Shown here piece after piece: positions 12,483 through 24,299 of a stretch of DNA of 64,000 nucleotides (positions are counted from its first letter, which is position 1; each line of letters begins with the position of its first letter). The stretch lies in assembly GCA_018292915.2 (NCBI GenBank), contig JACVVK020000466.1, positions 411,001 to 475,000 on the forward strand, given 5' to 3'. The notes beneath the pieces were generated by a model that saw only the letters and a list, made by a program, of their open reading frames with translations, did no database searches and was not told the DNA's origin. Source of the stretch: Batillaria attramentaria (Eukaryota > Mollusca > Gastropoda > Batillariidae). Position numbers and translations under genes: made by a program.

Positions 12483-15400
12483 TTAGGAAGACAGCGTAGA
12501 AGGGCGCAAGTACCCATCGGAACCAGTCGAAGGTTCACGTGCAGGGTGTACCGCATCAGGGGAAACCTGGGAACAGATCACAAATGCGTTTGTCAGGGAA
12601 ATGAAGAGCGTAGAGATTCGGGGGGAATGGGGGAGGGAGGGGAGGGGAGGGGGGGGGGGTGAAAACTCTACTTCAACGAAATCTATGCAAAAGTTCAAAC
12701 ATTTTCTACCTAAAAGAGAATCTTTTCCTACAGTCAAAATAATGATCTCCTGATTTGAATAAACTGCGTATTTTGGAAGTAGCCGAAACACATCTTTTGG
12801 GTTGATTAAACAGCTAGCAATTATTATTACATTTTTTTATTATTATGTCTTATTTATTTATCATTTTTTATGGTGGACTATAATTTCCCGTTTGGGGTTA
12901 ATAAAGTAATCTGAATTGAATTGAATTGAATTAAGCACATATGGCATATATATATAATTGCAAAATATGGCATTCCTTGTATTTATTGTACGGTACAACG
13001 ATAAAGCATGGTATACATGAATCACCTCGCTGTAGATCCTGTCTTCTGGCTGTTGGATCGCCATCACCTGGTTGGCACGTGGAGCGAGACCTGAGTAAAT
13101 TGTCATTTCTCGCTGCCGTCTCGGCAGAGGGCGCTCGTAGTTCCTTCCTGTGTGCGATTTGAGAGAGAGAGAGAGAGAGAGAGAAGGACATGGATTAGAA
13201 AAACAAGTTGATGATACTGATGATGATGTCAGATGATAATGACAATGATAAAGTCCTTCAGCTGCACTCAATTAATGTTCATGTTTTCGGTTGTTACAAG
13301 TGATATCACTTATTTCGTTCTGCTGAATGCTAATCTCTACAACAAGTGAAAGAGAGGCAAGATCATCGATCCTTCTTACCCTTTTCTCACAATAAATATT
13401 TTCTCTAGTCGCGAAATAGACTAACGAAAACTGAAAGTCACTCACTACTCACTCATTCACTCACTCATTCACTCACTCATTTACTCACTCACTCACTCAC
13501 TCACTCCCTCACTCCCTCACTCACTCACTCACAATTCTCTCATATTTTTCTCATACATTTGTCACATTTTTTTTTTTCTTACGCTTTTATCATATTTTTT
13601 GCGCGCTTTTCTCACGATTTTCTTTCATACTCACTTCTTCTTATCTTGATGCACAGAATTCGTGTACACATGACAGTCACAGTGAAAATCACACCACCCA
13701 TAAAACTGCCGGAAGCCAGCAGTATGTCGGGAAGAAGATCTTTCGTCACATTACCTGAAAAGGAAATCAGTTTGAAAGTCCCCCAATAGTCGTACTTAAT
13801 TACCAGACGCACCTTGGACATGCTAAAAAAAGCATGACATTAACCTGCAATTATCCTTTTATAGCACAGCCTCAGACAATGCAATTTTTTGTGAATGAGA
13901 CTGCTGTAAATGGATGAGAAATTATTGGCTTGAAAAGTGCCACGCAACACAGAACGAGTGCTGAAATATATTTCCCAAGTGCTTATAGCACCACATGCAA
14001 CCTAATGTACAGGGCAATACATGACAGTACATGATTGTACTTTTTTGCATAATCGTGCAAGTCTACCGACCCATATCCTTGAGACTTGTTTTAAGAGTAT
14101 GGGGACTTGAGTGTGTGTGAAGCTGTCTACATAAAGCGTATGGACAGTTTCCTCGAAACTCCACTTACTTCCAGGGTCTAACTCTTTGTCTGACGATGAC
14201 GGTACTTCCATCTCCATGGACATGTTTCTTCGTCCAGAACAAACCAAGCGGAATTCTTTCGGTGCTAAACAGACAACAATAAAGGCAATGACTGAGCCGG
14301 TAATGAACAAAAACATACATCACAGATCCGTTTGTTTATATTTACAATGCATTGTCTCACATTCTCCCCCTTTATTCATGTTGTTGTTTAATTGTTGTTG
14401 TTGTTGTTGTCACTTTAAAAAAAAATTAATTGGTTCCCCATCCTGAGACATGTTTTGTTTGAAGACGCCAACAACTCTTTGGAAACGTGTCTCCTCCCGG
14501 TGCAAGTCAGGCAAAATTCTTAAGTAGACAGACAGAAAAGGAGTGGTTATAGAACGGAATCGTGCTTATTATTCGTGTAGACCTAGGAGGCCTTTACTGT
14601 CTTCGGGCATATAGTTCACGATCTAGTGTCAAATTTAGGTATCAGTTACAGGTATTGTTATTTGATTAGTCAAGACGAACAGATAGAGAAAACCTTTAAC
14701 CAGATATGAAATTGTACGTATACCTAAGGCTAAGATGAAAATAAAGAATTCATCACTGAAGTTTACATAATAGAAATGTTGCCTTCTATTGTGTCATTGC
14801 GACTTTGAATGTTCGCAGTTTCAAAATCTATATCGGATATACAATTACATGTAAATTCAATGCTCAGCCTTTGTCGTGCAACACTTCGTTTTGGAGAACT
14901 CGTTTACAAAGCATAAGACATTTTGTGTGATGTCACTCGTTACACTTCACCCAATCTTCTAACAAATTTACCTTCGATGGTCAATGTTTGTCGTGCATCA
15001 CTTCCGTTTTGATGAACTTCAAACTTGACGATAAATGTGTTTGTTGTCATGATGAAAGCTATTCCGTTCGGAGATGGAAGAATAGTCCTCGTTTCCTCTT
15101 TTTGTTGAGTTAAAATCTGGAGTATCGGTTTGACGGGAGTTTTCGTGTCCAAATACGGGGACCTTGCCGAGAAATCAAATGTTTGCTGGGTTTCTGATGC
15201 CACGTTGCACTTGCAGACTGAGTACGGTCGAGTGTCGGGGTCCCATTGTAGAAGAAAACTCAAATCAGTTTCGTTCGATTTGTAACATGGGTCAGTCGCG
15301 CTGCCTGGCAATAGAAAGGAAATATTTTCATTTGATCTATGGTCGTAGCAACAACAAAAACTATCATTCTTATATTGTTTTAAGATAAAGTGCCACCTGC

Positions 15401-15546
15401 CACATTCCCTCACAAAACAACGTACACACCCTGTCACCCACAACCACGTCTGTGATTACATAGAGTATCAGAGAGATGACGAAACTCTTATTTCAGGTAG
15501 GAGTTGTTAGGCACTGGAAGGCCTGTCTTACACACTGTCCTGCTAC

Positions 15547-15577
<31 letters not shown>

Positions 15578-15780
15578 GCACGCACGCACGCACGCACGCA
15601 CACACGCACGCACGCACACACAAAAAAGATGAATATTACAATAATTAGGGTCTTATTGCAGTCAATCAGACAAATAGACAGACAGACAGACAGACAGGCT
15701 GTTTCGTCATGTAGAAACTTACTCGTACAAACTCCAACCACTCCAAGAAATATCAACGTGACGTACGTACATTCACCCAT
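12483..15780 (-). CDS. Gene C: type I membrane receptor with tyrosine-motif tail, A-D subfamily
   Basis: Exons 15723-15780, 14972-15304, 14067-14264, 13635-13754, 13026-13147 and 12483-12566 join in frame to 304 aa, with the same sizes and phases as gene B. The signal peptide reads MGECTYVTLIFLGVVG. Ectodomain 1 has DPCYKSNETD and VCKCNVASETQQTF. The transmembrane exon is nearly the same as in B (ILLASGSFMGGVIFTVTV, then a basic stop-transfer). The tail keeps IYSGL, IYSEV and GYLRPST. Ectodomain substitutions against B are frequent (for example around SPNGIAFIMTTN), whereas the transmembrane and tail exons barely differ. A TATA-like element lies about 85-90 bp upstream of the ATG. This looks intact; function as a cell-surface signalling receptor is inferred from layout only. 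Confidence 0.8.
12870..12935 (+). mobile_element. LINE-like 3' tail in last intron of gene C
   Basis: Same sequence and position as 5155-5208, with one more GAATT unit; inherited through tandem duplication. Confidence 0.6.
15547..15622. repeat. (CA)n/(CACG)n in intron 1 of gene C
   Basis: At the same site as (CA)n in gene B (7818-7853) and D (22613-22664). The C copy has gained CACG units. Confidence 0.95.
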
Positions 15781-15863
15781 GTCAAGGAACAATGATTCAA
15801 ACTGAGACGACGTGAACCGAACTCTACAGTTACACACTTACCGCTACAACTAAGTAAAGTGAC

Positions 15864-15870
15864 TATATAA
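15864..15870 (-). promoter_or_regulatory. Possible TATA box of gene C
   Basis: The minus strand reads GTTTATATAGTC about 85-90 bp upstream of the ATG at 15780. The equivalent positions in B and D have lost the A/T run, so it is not conserved; treat as a candidate only. Confidence 0.3.
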
Positions 15871-16398
15871 ACTGGCGCGACCGAGTATTAAATAATCTAT
15901 TCTTTATATCAGTACGTCTCCAACTCTGGGAATTACGGTGACTCAAATCCTTTAGCGTTTTTTGCATCTTAAGAAGACGCTCTCTCTCTCTCTCTCTCTC
16001 TCTGCTATTGCAGCGGAAATGTACTATAGTGTAATTTAATACAGTGTATCAGGACAGCGTGCAGTAATGTACGTAACATCGCCTACTTGCTCTACTAACG
16101 TTTCAACCTCCTCCTCCTCTCTCTCTCAGCTTCCTTGTCCTTAAATCAGTCAACCTATTCAACGATGTTTCTGTTTACCCCTGTTATTAAATTTTACTGT
16201 GCACTATTTCCTTACGAACTTTCACAAACACATGCCAGTGTCATAAAACACAATAAACAATGCCTAAAAGGTGTTGAAAAGTAGGCGTCCGCTTAGTTTC
16301 AACATGGCTGAGTGCTGTTCACTAAAGACATGTCTCTCATGCATTTGTTAGAAATGATTTGAAGTTTGCTTAGCAAGCGGCTAATCACTTCGTTACTT

Positions 16399-16567
16399 GG
16401 GGAGCACTGACAGTTAAACGGTAGAGCACTGGACTTTCAATGCTCGGATGGAGAGTTCGATTCCCAGCGGGGGCCAAATATTTGTGCTCCCCCCCCCCCC
16501 CCCCCTCGTTGCCCCGTGTTTGATATCGGCAATACGTGATGGAAAAGGACGTTAAACACCCACCCAT
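16399..16567 (+). mobile_element. tRNA-derived SINE (duplicate of 8791 copy)
   Basis: Same position relative to the relic exon as 8791-8968, with a poly(C) expansion in the middle (16491-16505). Confidence 0.75.
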
Positions 16568-16599
16568 CTACTCCACTTCTTCATCTATCGTGTACAGGA

Positions 16600-16855
16600 T
16601 ATCCGCTACCATGTTAAATGTTGCCGATTTACTAGATGGAATACTAGTCCCTTTCCCCCTTTCTTTGAGTATTGGTTGAACATGAATTGTCGTGCCCAAG
16701 TAGGGGGATTTTACAGTAAGATCAATGTTTGTTGGATTTCTAATGTCAGGTTGCACTTACAGAGTGAGTATGGTGGAGTGTCGGAGTTCCATTGTAGGAG
16801 AAGACACACCAGTGCCGTTCGATTTGACACGTGGGTCTCTCGCAATGCTTGGCAA
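16600..16855 (-). pseudogene. Relic ectodomain-1 exon between genes C and D
   Basis: Near-duplicate of the relic at 8990-9235 (DPRVKSNGTGVSS, NPTNIDLTVKSPYLGTT), in the same setting of SINE then relic then (CA)n. It shows that the relic was part of the unit that was tandemly duplicated, not an independent decay. Confidence 0.7.
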
Positions 16856-16881
16856 CTGAATAGATTTGATCATGCCAACGA

Positions 16882-16939
<58 letters not shown>

Positions 16940-17189
16940 GATTCAAAGACTGTACTCCTTTCTGCATGTTAGGGTATGGAGCAATATCCAAATACAAAGG
17001 GCGTGATATCAAAGTACAACAATATCCAAATACAGCTTTAAAAAAAACAACAACAAACACACAACAAAACCAAATAGCACCTCAATTTCAATCCGAGATA
17101 CATATACACATTATACCTCATGTACGTCAATATGGCTTTAACGGACAAATTATACGAATTTCCTGATTTTACTGAACTTGGCAAGAATT

Positions 17190-17490
17190 GATAATGCTCT
17201 CTGCAATGTGTCTATTGATATGAATGTGCAAACTTTGTACGACGAAACTGATCTGAAAAAATCAATGTGTATGGTAAAAACGTTTGCTTTTCGTTTGATA
17301 TATCGGACATTCCATGATGAAGTGTAGTTTATCATCGAGTACTGACATAGTATATCTCGAACAAAGTCTGCCCTTTTTTTAGGTGTGCTATTTCGTCTTC
17401 CCGATTCAACTGCTAATTTGTGATTACTACAACAGAACTTCATGGGTGAAACAGCATAAACGTCGGCCACACTTGCTTGTGACACTCCCT
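17190..17490 (-). pseudogene. Decayed LINE C-terminal fragment (second copy)
   Basis: Nearly identical to 9600-9900, carried along in the tandem duplication that made the gene C unit. It has the same frameshift beside the lysine-rich STPKK segment. Confidence 0.6.
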
Positions 17491-17721
17491 GCATACGGAG
17501 TTGACGAACTTAAAAAAAAAAAACAAAAAAAACCAACTCGTATATACGGCCTAATCTTTTGATCCTTGTAAAATAAAGTTTCGTTCGTTCGTTCGTTCCA
17601 TGAGTCATGATAATGAAACAAATATGTCCGTGTCACGATTTCTCAGTAACAGCATACGTTATCACCCTTTCCGGCTGACAGACCAAATCTTCCTCAAGTC
17701 GCTAAAGATTTTCTGATTTGA

Positions 17722-17779
<58 letters not shown>

Positions 17780-18389
17780 GTTGTCATTTCCTTGTATCTA
17801 TTTGTGTAATTTCTGTTTTCGTGTGGTGTTAAGGTATCAGTGATCCATCGTCGTTTTCATGTATTTACAAGTTGTGTAATCGCTGCGACCAACTTTGCCA
17901 CAAAGCATTACGGAATAAAGTTTCTGACTTGAATCATCTACTGTCAATCTTCTAATAATCGTGCATAATTGTCATCCCATTGTCATTCAGTTGTCAAGCT
18001 TATTGTCAATTTTCATTGAAATACAAGTTACTTCCTTCAATAAGATCTATGTACACGCACAAAAACAGCGATAAAAAAACAACTATTACAACTACAAAAC
18101 GCAAACTAAGAAAAATCTCCAAGTTAATAACGAATAACAAAAGGAAAAAGGGTTGTCATGTTTGTGTTTGTGACATGCCATAAATATTATGTTATCTAGT
18201 CAGTGGTAGACCAACTCACGAAGTAATCTAGTAGTGTGTCAGATGTATTTTGTTCGGCACTGTTTTCGTGTCTGTCTTTGAGCAACAAACTGTATTGACA
18301 TGAGTAGAAACTGCTGAGGATGTCCGCCAGGTTTCTCGTATCGAGGTCACATTCGCTGGGACCAAAGCTCACCGCCACTGGCTCAAGAC

Positions 18390-21300
18390 TTACGAAGACA
18401 GCGTAGAAGGGCGCAAGTACCCATCAGAAGCAGTCGAAGGTTCACGTACAGGGTGTACTGGATCAGGGGAAACCTGGCAACAGATCACAAATGCGTGTTT
18501 CAGGGAAATGAAGAGGGTAGAGGTGGGGGGAGGGGGTGGTGGTAGGGGGAGGGGGGGATGAAATCTATGCAAAAGTTCAAACATTTTCTAGTTAAAATAG
18601 AATCTCCTCCAACAGTTAAAATAATGATTTCCTGATTTGGATAAACAGCTTGTTTTGGAAGTAACCGAAACACATCTTTGGGATTAATGAAACAGCTTTC
18701 ATTATTATCATGTCTTATTATTATTTTTATGGTGGCCTATAATTTCCCTTCTGGGGTTAATAAAGTAATTTGAATTGAATTGAATTGTATTAAGAATGTA
18801 TATGGCATGTATACATTCACATATATATGATTGCAAAATATGGCATGGTATGGCAACGATAAAGCATGGTATACATGAATCACCTCGCTGTAGATCCTGT
18901 CTTCTGGCTGTTGGATCGCCAACACCTGGTTGGTACCTCGAGCGAGACCTGGGTCAATTGTCATTTCTCGCTGCCGTCTCGGCAGAGGGCGCTCGTAGTT
19001 CCTTCCTGTGTGCGATTTGAGAGAGAGCAGAGAGAATAACATAAAATAGAAAAACTGTTGATGATATTGACGATAATGATAATGATGACAGTCCTTCAGC
19101 TGCACGCAATTAATGCCCATGTTTTCGGTTGTTGCAAGTGATATCATTGATTTAATTCTGCTGAATGTTAATCTCTACAACAGGTGAAGGGTAGGAAAGA
19201 TCCTTGATCTTAAGTTTTACCCTTTTCTCACAATTTTCTCTATACGCGAAATAGTCTTTGTAGCTTGCGCGGCGAAAAGACCTAACTAACGAACTAACTA
19301 ACTCACATTCCAGGGATGTCGTTTGGGGTCGGATCTCGGCTAAAAGCCGAATTTTTTTTTTAAAGCCGATAATCTGTCTGTAATGTCGGCTGGCCGAGCC
19401 GAAGTTTTCACGAGTGAATCGGCTCGATTATGTCCGTTTCTGCGAGATTTCTGTGCTGGCTGGACTAATTTCCAAGAAAACGCAACTTTCGGTGAGGATG
19501 TGTATCTACAGAACATCTTTAATTCATGGAGGTGGAGGGAGCACGTAACAGTAAGGAATCTAGTAGAAAAACTTGTGAAACTGCTTAGGCAGAGAGAGCC
19601 GAGACTTTCTGTAAAAAGCCGAAACTTTCATGTCTGCTTCGGCTAAATCGACGAAGAAAACAAATCCTGGCAACATCACTGCATTCCTCATATTTTTCTC
19701 ATTTATTTGTCACATATTTTCAGTCCATTTTTTTCCATTTTCCTTACGCTTTTCTCGCATTTTCGTGCGATTTCTCACCATTTTCTCTCATACTCACTTC
19801 TTTTTATCTTAATGCAGAGAAATCGAGTACAGATGACTGTCACAGTGAAAATCACACCACCCATAAAACTACCGGAAGCCAGCAGTATGTCGGGATGAAG
19901 ATCTTTCGTCTCATTACCTGAAAAGGAAATCAGTTATAAAGTCCCCCAATAGTCGTGCTTAATTATCAAACGCACCTTGGACATGTTAAAAGAAATATGA
20001 CATTAACTTACAATAATTTTTTTTATATCACAGCCTCATACAGTGCCAATTTTATCTGTACTATTGGATGAACAATCATTCGCTGGGAAAGTAATATCTG
20101 CCACGCAAAAAAACAAACGGACCCGAGTGCTGAAATACATGTATATTTCTGAAGTGCGTATAGCACCACATGCAACCTTATGACAGTACATAACTTACTT
20201 GTTTGCATAATCATGCAAGTCTCACCGACCCCTGTTCTTGAGACTTGTTTTAAGAGGATGGGGACTTTAGTGTGTGTCAGGCTGTCTACATAAAGCGTAT
20301 GAACAGTTTCCTCGAAACTCCACTTACTTCCAGCTCCTAACTCGTTGTCTGACGATGACGGTACTTCCACTTCCAGGGAAACGCTTCTCCGTCCGGAGCA
20401 AACCAAGCGGAATTCTTTCGGTGCTAAACAGAAAAGAATAAGGGCAATTACTGAGCCGGTAATGAACAAAAGCGTACATCACAGATCAGTTTGTTCATCT
20501 TTAGAATACCTTGCTTCACATTCTCGCCCTTTATTCTTGTTGTTGTTGTTGTTAAATTTGTTCCAGATCTTTAAACTTATTTTGTATAAAGACGACAAAA
20601 ATTTACCTTTTGGAAACGTTTCTCCTCCGAGAGCAAGACAGACAGAAAAGGGGATAGTTTCAAAACTGAATCGTGCTGTAGTATTCATATAGAGCCAAGA
20701 GGCCTTCCTCCTCTTCAGGCATTTTAGCCAGTTCACGATCTAGCGGCAAATTGAGATGCTAATTTACAGGTGTGACCATGCTGTCCAGGTCAAGAGTGTA
20801 AATAGAAGTTGACAGCTCAGCCAGCGGGCGTTAATTACCGGCCGCGAGTGTGCAGGGGCTGATGATAACCGTGACGTGGGCAGCATAGCAGCCGGCTTAC
20901 GCTCGGACCCCGGTCTAAAGTAGGCATGTCAGCGCTGGTCAGTTGGGATCGAGCATTAGTTTGGGGGATTTGGGTTGTTTTGTATAAGATTAGTAAGTGC
21001 ACTGTCGATGCATAAATTCTATGATTAATGCTAACGTTAGTCGGACACTGTAGACATTGTATTGGTTGATTGGGCGCTAGCAATATTGTGGGGATGTTGG
21101 AAAGACGTAGATCTGTAGGTTAGGTCACCCCTGTACTCATTATTGACTGGTCCGGTGTACCTGGAATCAGTGTTTGGGGCCTAGCCATACTTGGGGATGG
21201 ACATCGTGCTGGTATGTGAGACCTGGCAATTTAAGGGGCAGTAGTAGCTTGTCTCTCGGAGAGAGATGTAGTGTTGTGTGTGTGTGTGAGCAGTAGTGTG

Positions 21301-22610
21301 TAGGTGTTCAGAGCTAGGGGTAGGGTGTCTGTAGTCAGAGTGGTACCATGGAAGCGGGTTAGCTAGAGACAGTTGTGTTAGTGGGATGGGTAGTAGCGAT
21401 CGCATAGGAATAGGGTAGAAGGTGAAACGTTAGAGTTATGGGAAGTAATTGGTCCACTTTAGAGATGTGTGTGTTAGGTTTCTAGTCGTCTGAGTGTGCC
21501 GATCCATGGATCTTCCGTCGTTGTGAGTATAATGTTGTGTGTTACATCTTGTACCCTGTGTGTTCCAATAAATTAGTTTAGCCGGCTCTTCCTTTGTATT
21601 CCTTTTCCCCTCACCCGTCGCTCCCCAGATTGGATGCGAGAGACTGTAGTGTAATTGTTTGTATGTGTGCAAGCGAGTGGCTCATCCCCAGTAGCCGTGG
21701 GTAATACCATCAAACCCGAACGGTTACACAGGAATGCGGATTTGTTTAGTCAAGACATACCGATACGCAGCACCTTTAGCCAAAGTTAAAAATGTACGTA
21801 TACATAAGGTGTAGAAGGAAATGAAGAATTCGTCATTTTTACATTTCCTTCCACTGTGTCATTGCGACTTAGAATGTTTACAGTTTCAAATCTATATGGG
21901 ATATACAGTTACATGTAAATTCAATGCTCAGCCTTTGTCGTGCAAGTCCTCCGTTTTGGAGAACACGTTAACAAAAGATTTGGCATTATGTGTGATGTCA
22001 CTCGTTACACTTGACCAAATCTACTAACAGCTTTACCGTCGATGGTCAATCTTTGTCGTGCATCACTTCCGTTTTGAAGAACTTCAAACTTGGTGATAAA
22101 TGTGTTTGTTTTAATGGTGAAAGCTGTTGTTCGGTTCGGAGATGGAAGAATAGTCCTCGTTTCCTTTTTTTCTTGAGTTAAAATCTGGAGTATCGGTTTG
22201 ACGGGAGTTTTCGTGTCCAAAAACGGGGACCTTGCCGTGAAATCAAATGTTTGCTGAGTTTCTGATGTCACGTTGCACTCGCAGACTGAGTACGGTCGAG
22301 TGTCGGTATCCCATTGTAGAATAAAAGCCACGTCAGTTTCGTTCGATTTGTCACATGGGTCAGTCGCACTGCCTGGCAATAGAAAGGAAATATTTTCATT
22401 TAATCTATGATCACAGCAACAACAAAAACTATCATTCTTATATGTTTAAAGATAAAGTGCCACATGCCACATTCCCTAACAAAACAACGTACACACCCTG
22501 ATACCCACAACCACGTCTGCGATTACATAGAGGAGCAGAGAGATGACGTAACTCTAATTTCAGGTTGGAATTGTTAGGCACTGGAAGGCCTCTCTTACAC
22601 ACTGTCCTGC

Positions 22611-22667
<57 letters not shown>

Positions 22668-22810
22668 TATTACAATAATTAGGGTCTTGTTGCAGTCAGT
22701 CAGACAAACAGACAGACAGACAGGCAGGCTGTTTCGTCATGTAGAAACTTACTCATGCAAACTCCAACCACTCCAAGAAAAATCAGCGTGACGTACGTCC
22801 ATTCACCCAT
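18390..22810 (-). CDS. Gene D: type I membrane receptor, first tail tyrosine lost, A-D subfamily
   Basis: Exons 22753-22810, 22037-22372, 20226-20423, 19798-19917, 18884-19005 and 18390-18473 join in frame to 305 aa. Ectodomain 1 is one codon longer than in A-C (insertion near NRTTAFTIK). The signal peptide is MGEWTYVTLIFLGVVG. The tail reads RREMTIDPGLARG where B and C read RREMTIYSGLAPR, so the first Y-x-x-L tyrosine is replaced by Asp while IYSEV and GYLRPSTLSS remain. Intron 2 holds a 958-bp solo LTR with target duplication. The intron between transmembrane and tail exons holds an AGCCGA-rich insert. The frame is otherwise intact, so this is probably an expressed variant rather than a pseudogene. 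Confidence 0.78.
18730..18795 (+). mobile_element. LINE-like 3' tail in last intron of gene D
   Basis: Same element as in B and C (CTATAATTTCCCTTCTGGGG, TAATAAAGTAATTTGAATTG, GAATT repeats). Confidence 0.6.
19318..19655. other. AGCCGA/TCGGCT-rich insert in intron of gene D
   Basis: About ten copies of AGCCGA or its complement in 340 bp, some as short inverted pairs (TCGGCTAAAAGCCGA). It is missing from the matching intron of B and C. The plus-strand frame 19383-19646 is open but resembles nothing known. Confidence 0.45.
20771..21728 (+). mobile_element. Solo LTR in intron 2 of gene D
   Basis: A 958-bp segment absent from the equivalent intron of gene B (near 6920). It begins TGTGACC and ends GGTTACA (TG...CA with short inverted ends) and is flanked by the 4-bp duplication CAGG at 20767-20770 and 21729-21732. 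A polyadenylation signal AATAAA lies at 21567-21572 in the plus orientation. There is no internal coding sequence, so this is a solo LTR left after recombination. Superfamily is not determined. Confidence 0.75.
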
Positions 22811-23019
22811 GTCAAGGAACAATGATTCAAACTGAGACGACGTGAACCGAACTCTACAGTTACACGCTAACCGCTACGACTCACTATAGTGACCATGTAA
22901 ACTGGTATTAAGTACTGGTAACGAGTATTAAATAGTCTATTGTTTATTTCTGTACTTATCAAATACCAGGAAGTAGGGTGACTCAAATACTTTAGCGTTT
23001 TTGCATCTTCGGAAGACGT

Positions 23020-23058
<39 letters not shown>

Positions 23059-23071
23059 GTCTGTCTGTCTG

Positions 23072-23110
<39 letters not shown>
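23020..23110. repeat. (CTGT)n then (CT)n
   Basis: In the promoter-side flank of gene D; absent in this form from the other units. Confidence 0.95.
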
Positions 23111-23116
<6 letters not shown>

Positions 23117-23259
23117 TTGTAGTGTAAATGTAGTATAGTATATAGTATTATATAATAAAGTGTAGCAGGACAGCGTGTAGTAATGTAAGTAACATCGCCC
23201 TCTCTCTCTCTCTCTCTCTCTCTCTGCGTGTCCTGACCAGGCCATCCTCTAATCACCAC

Positions 23260-23661
23260 ATGAGGGATACATACTCCTACCAACCCCACCAGCCCCGCCA
23301 CGACAGACCTCCCCCCAACTCTTATCCCATCCATCCCCGCCATCGTGGACCCAGCCAGCTGTTTCGAGAAAGGGAATCCGACGTGGTGTACCAAACTACG
23401 GATTACGCCACTCCTACCTCCTACCCTCCCTCCCAGCCCCGGTACCCCCGCTCTCATGACGCTGCCGCACACAGTGGGTACTATGCCACCCAGAAGGGGC
23501 TTACCCCCTCCAGCCAGCAGTTTTTTGACTCTGATTATACGGAATATGGCCAAAGGATGCAGTTTCCACAGTCAACTGACACACATTACCCGCACTATGA
23601 GTCGGACTTTCAAACCAAAGTAAAATGTGCAGTAGAACAATTGCTAAAATCTCTGTCATAA
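23260..23661 (+). CDS. Possible LINE ORF1 C-terminal remnant
   Basis: Open frame of 133 codons, rich in Pro, Tyr, His, Ser and Gln (for example YSYQPHQPRHDRPPPNSYP), with no zinc knuckle or coiled coil that I can see. The frame is open upstream into the (CT)n tract, so the ATG chosen here may be internal. It lies 640 bp upstream of the LINE ORF2 in the same orientation, the place expected for ORF1. It may be a 5'-truncated ORF1 or a chance low-complexity frame. Confidence 0.4.
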   Translation: MRDTYSYQPHQPRHDRPPPNSYPIHPRHRGPSQLFRERESDVVYQTTDYATPTSYPPSQPRYPRSHDAAAHSGYYATQKGLTPSSQQFFDSDYTEYGQRMQFPQSTDTHYPHYESDFQTKVKCAVEQLLKSLS

Positions 23662-24299
23662 CCCCATACACCAGCGCTGAAATTCCTCACACTAAACTGT
23701 TAATGACGAAATGTGAGGACTGTGTGTCGATAGGATTAGTGTTTGAAATCACTTACGCTTACCTGACTTTAATATTATTTTCACTTGTTTTTGTCATTTT
23801 GCCTCGAATACCTCGGACTGTGCAAGTATTCTACTGTTTCCAGTGGTGCTTTCACTAGTTTTCCCCAAAAGACGGCCGTGCGCGCGAACATTCAGTTCAC
23901 ACGTCCGCTGTGTATAATCCCTAACACTTACACGATATTGACGTTGCAGCGACGCTGCCCATACCAGCTCCCGCTATTTTCATCTCTAGTCTTACTGAAA
24001 AGCGGCAATTGAAATTGTGTTTTTACTGCACGAGGACTGTCCGCGCGTGACGTCATTCTGAGTGATAACGTGTGGAAACGTTATAATTTTTCTCTGCTTT
24101 CCTTAGCACCGTTGTGTTTTGCTTTGTTTCCTGGAGTTTTCTCAATAGTTGTGGGCTCGTTTCCTGGTGCTGAAGCACTACCATAGTTAACGCATGTCTA
24201 TTGTTTATACTTGTTGTCACCTTTTATTGACTCAGTACTGACTATATTATCCACTATTACGGTCAAAACTCGTCTGATCCTCAGATATATATCTGTAAC

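Noticed and set aside
12861..13271. 136-codon minus-strand frame giving a longer tail for gene C (similar frames at 5207-5473 and 18737-19147)
   Set aside because: After IYSEVIHVYHALSL the three paralogs diverge and run into antisense LINE tail sequence, whereas a conserved exon with a good acceptor lies downstream in all three. Treated as intron retention at most.
14067..14316. Signal-peptide-like start (MFLFITGSVIAFIVVCLAPKEF) just upstream of the second ectodomain exon in A, C and D
   Set aside because: It is the translated polypyrimidine tract and acceptor. Gene B has an in-frame TAA at the same place (about 6512-6514), and phase and exon length support the splice acceptor instead.
19383..19646. 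87-codon plus-strand frame in an intron of gene D
   Set aside because: Overlaps the AGCCGA-rich insert, lies antisense within an intron, and has no recognisable domain.
20835..21672. Several short minus-strand frames between 20.8 and 21.7 kb
   Set aside because: They lie within the solo LTR and match nothing; chance frames.
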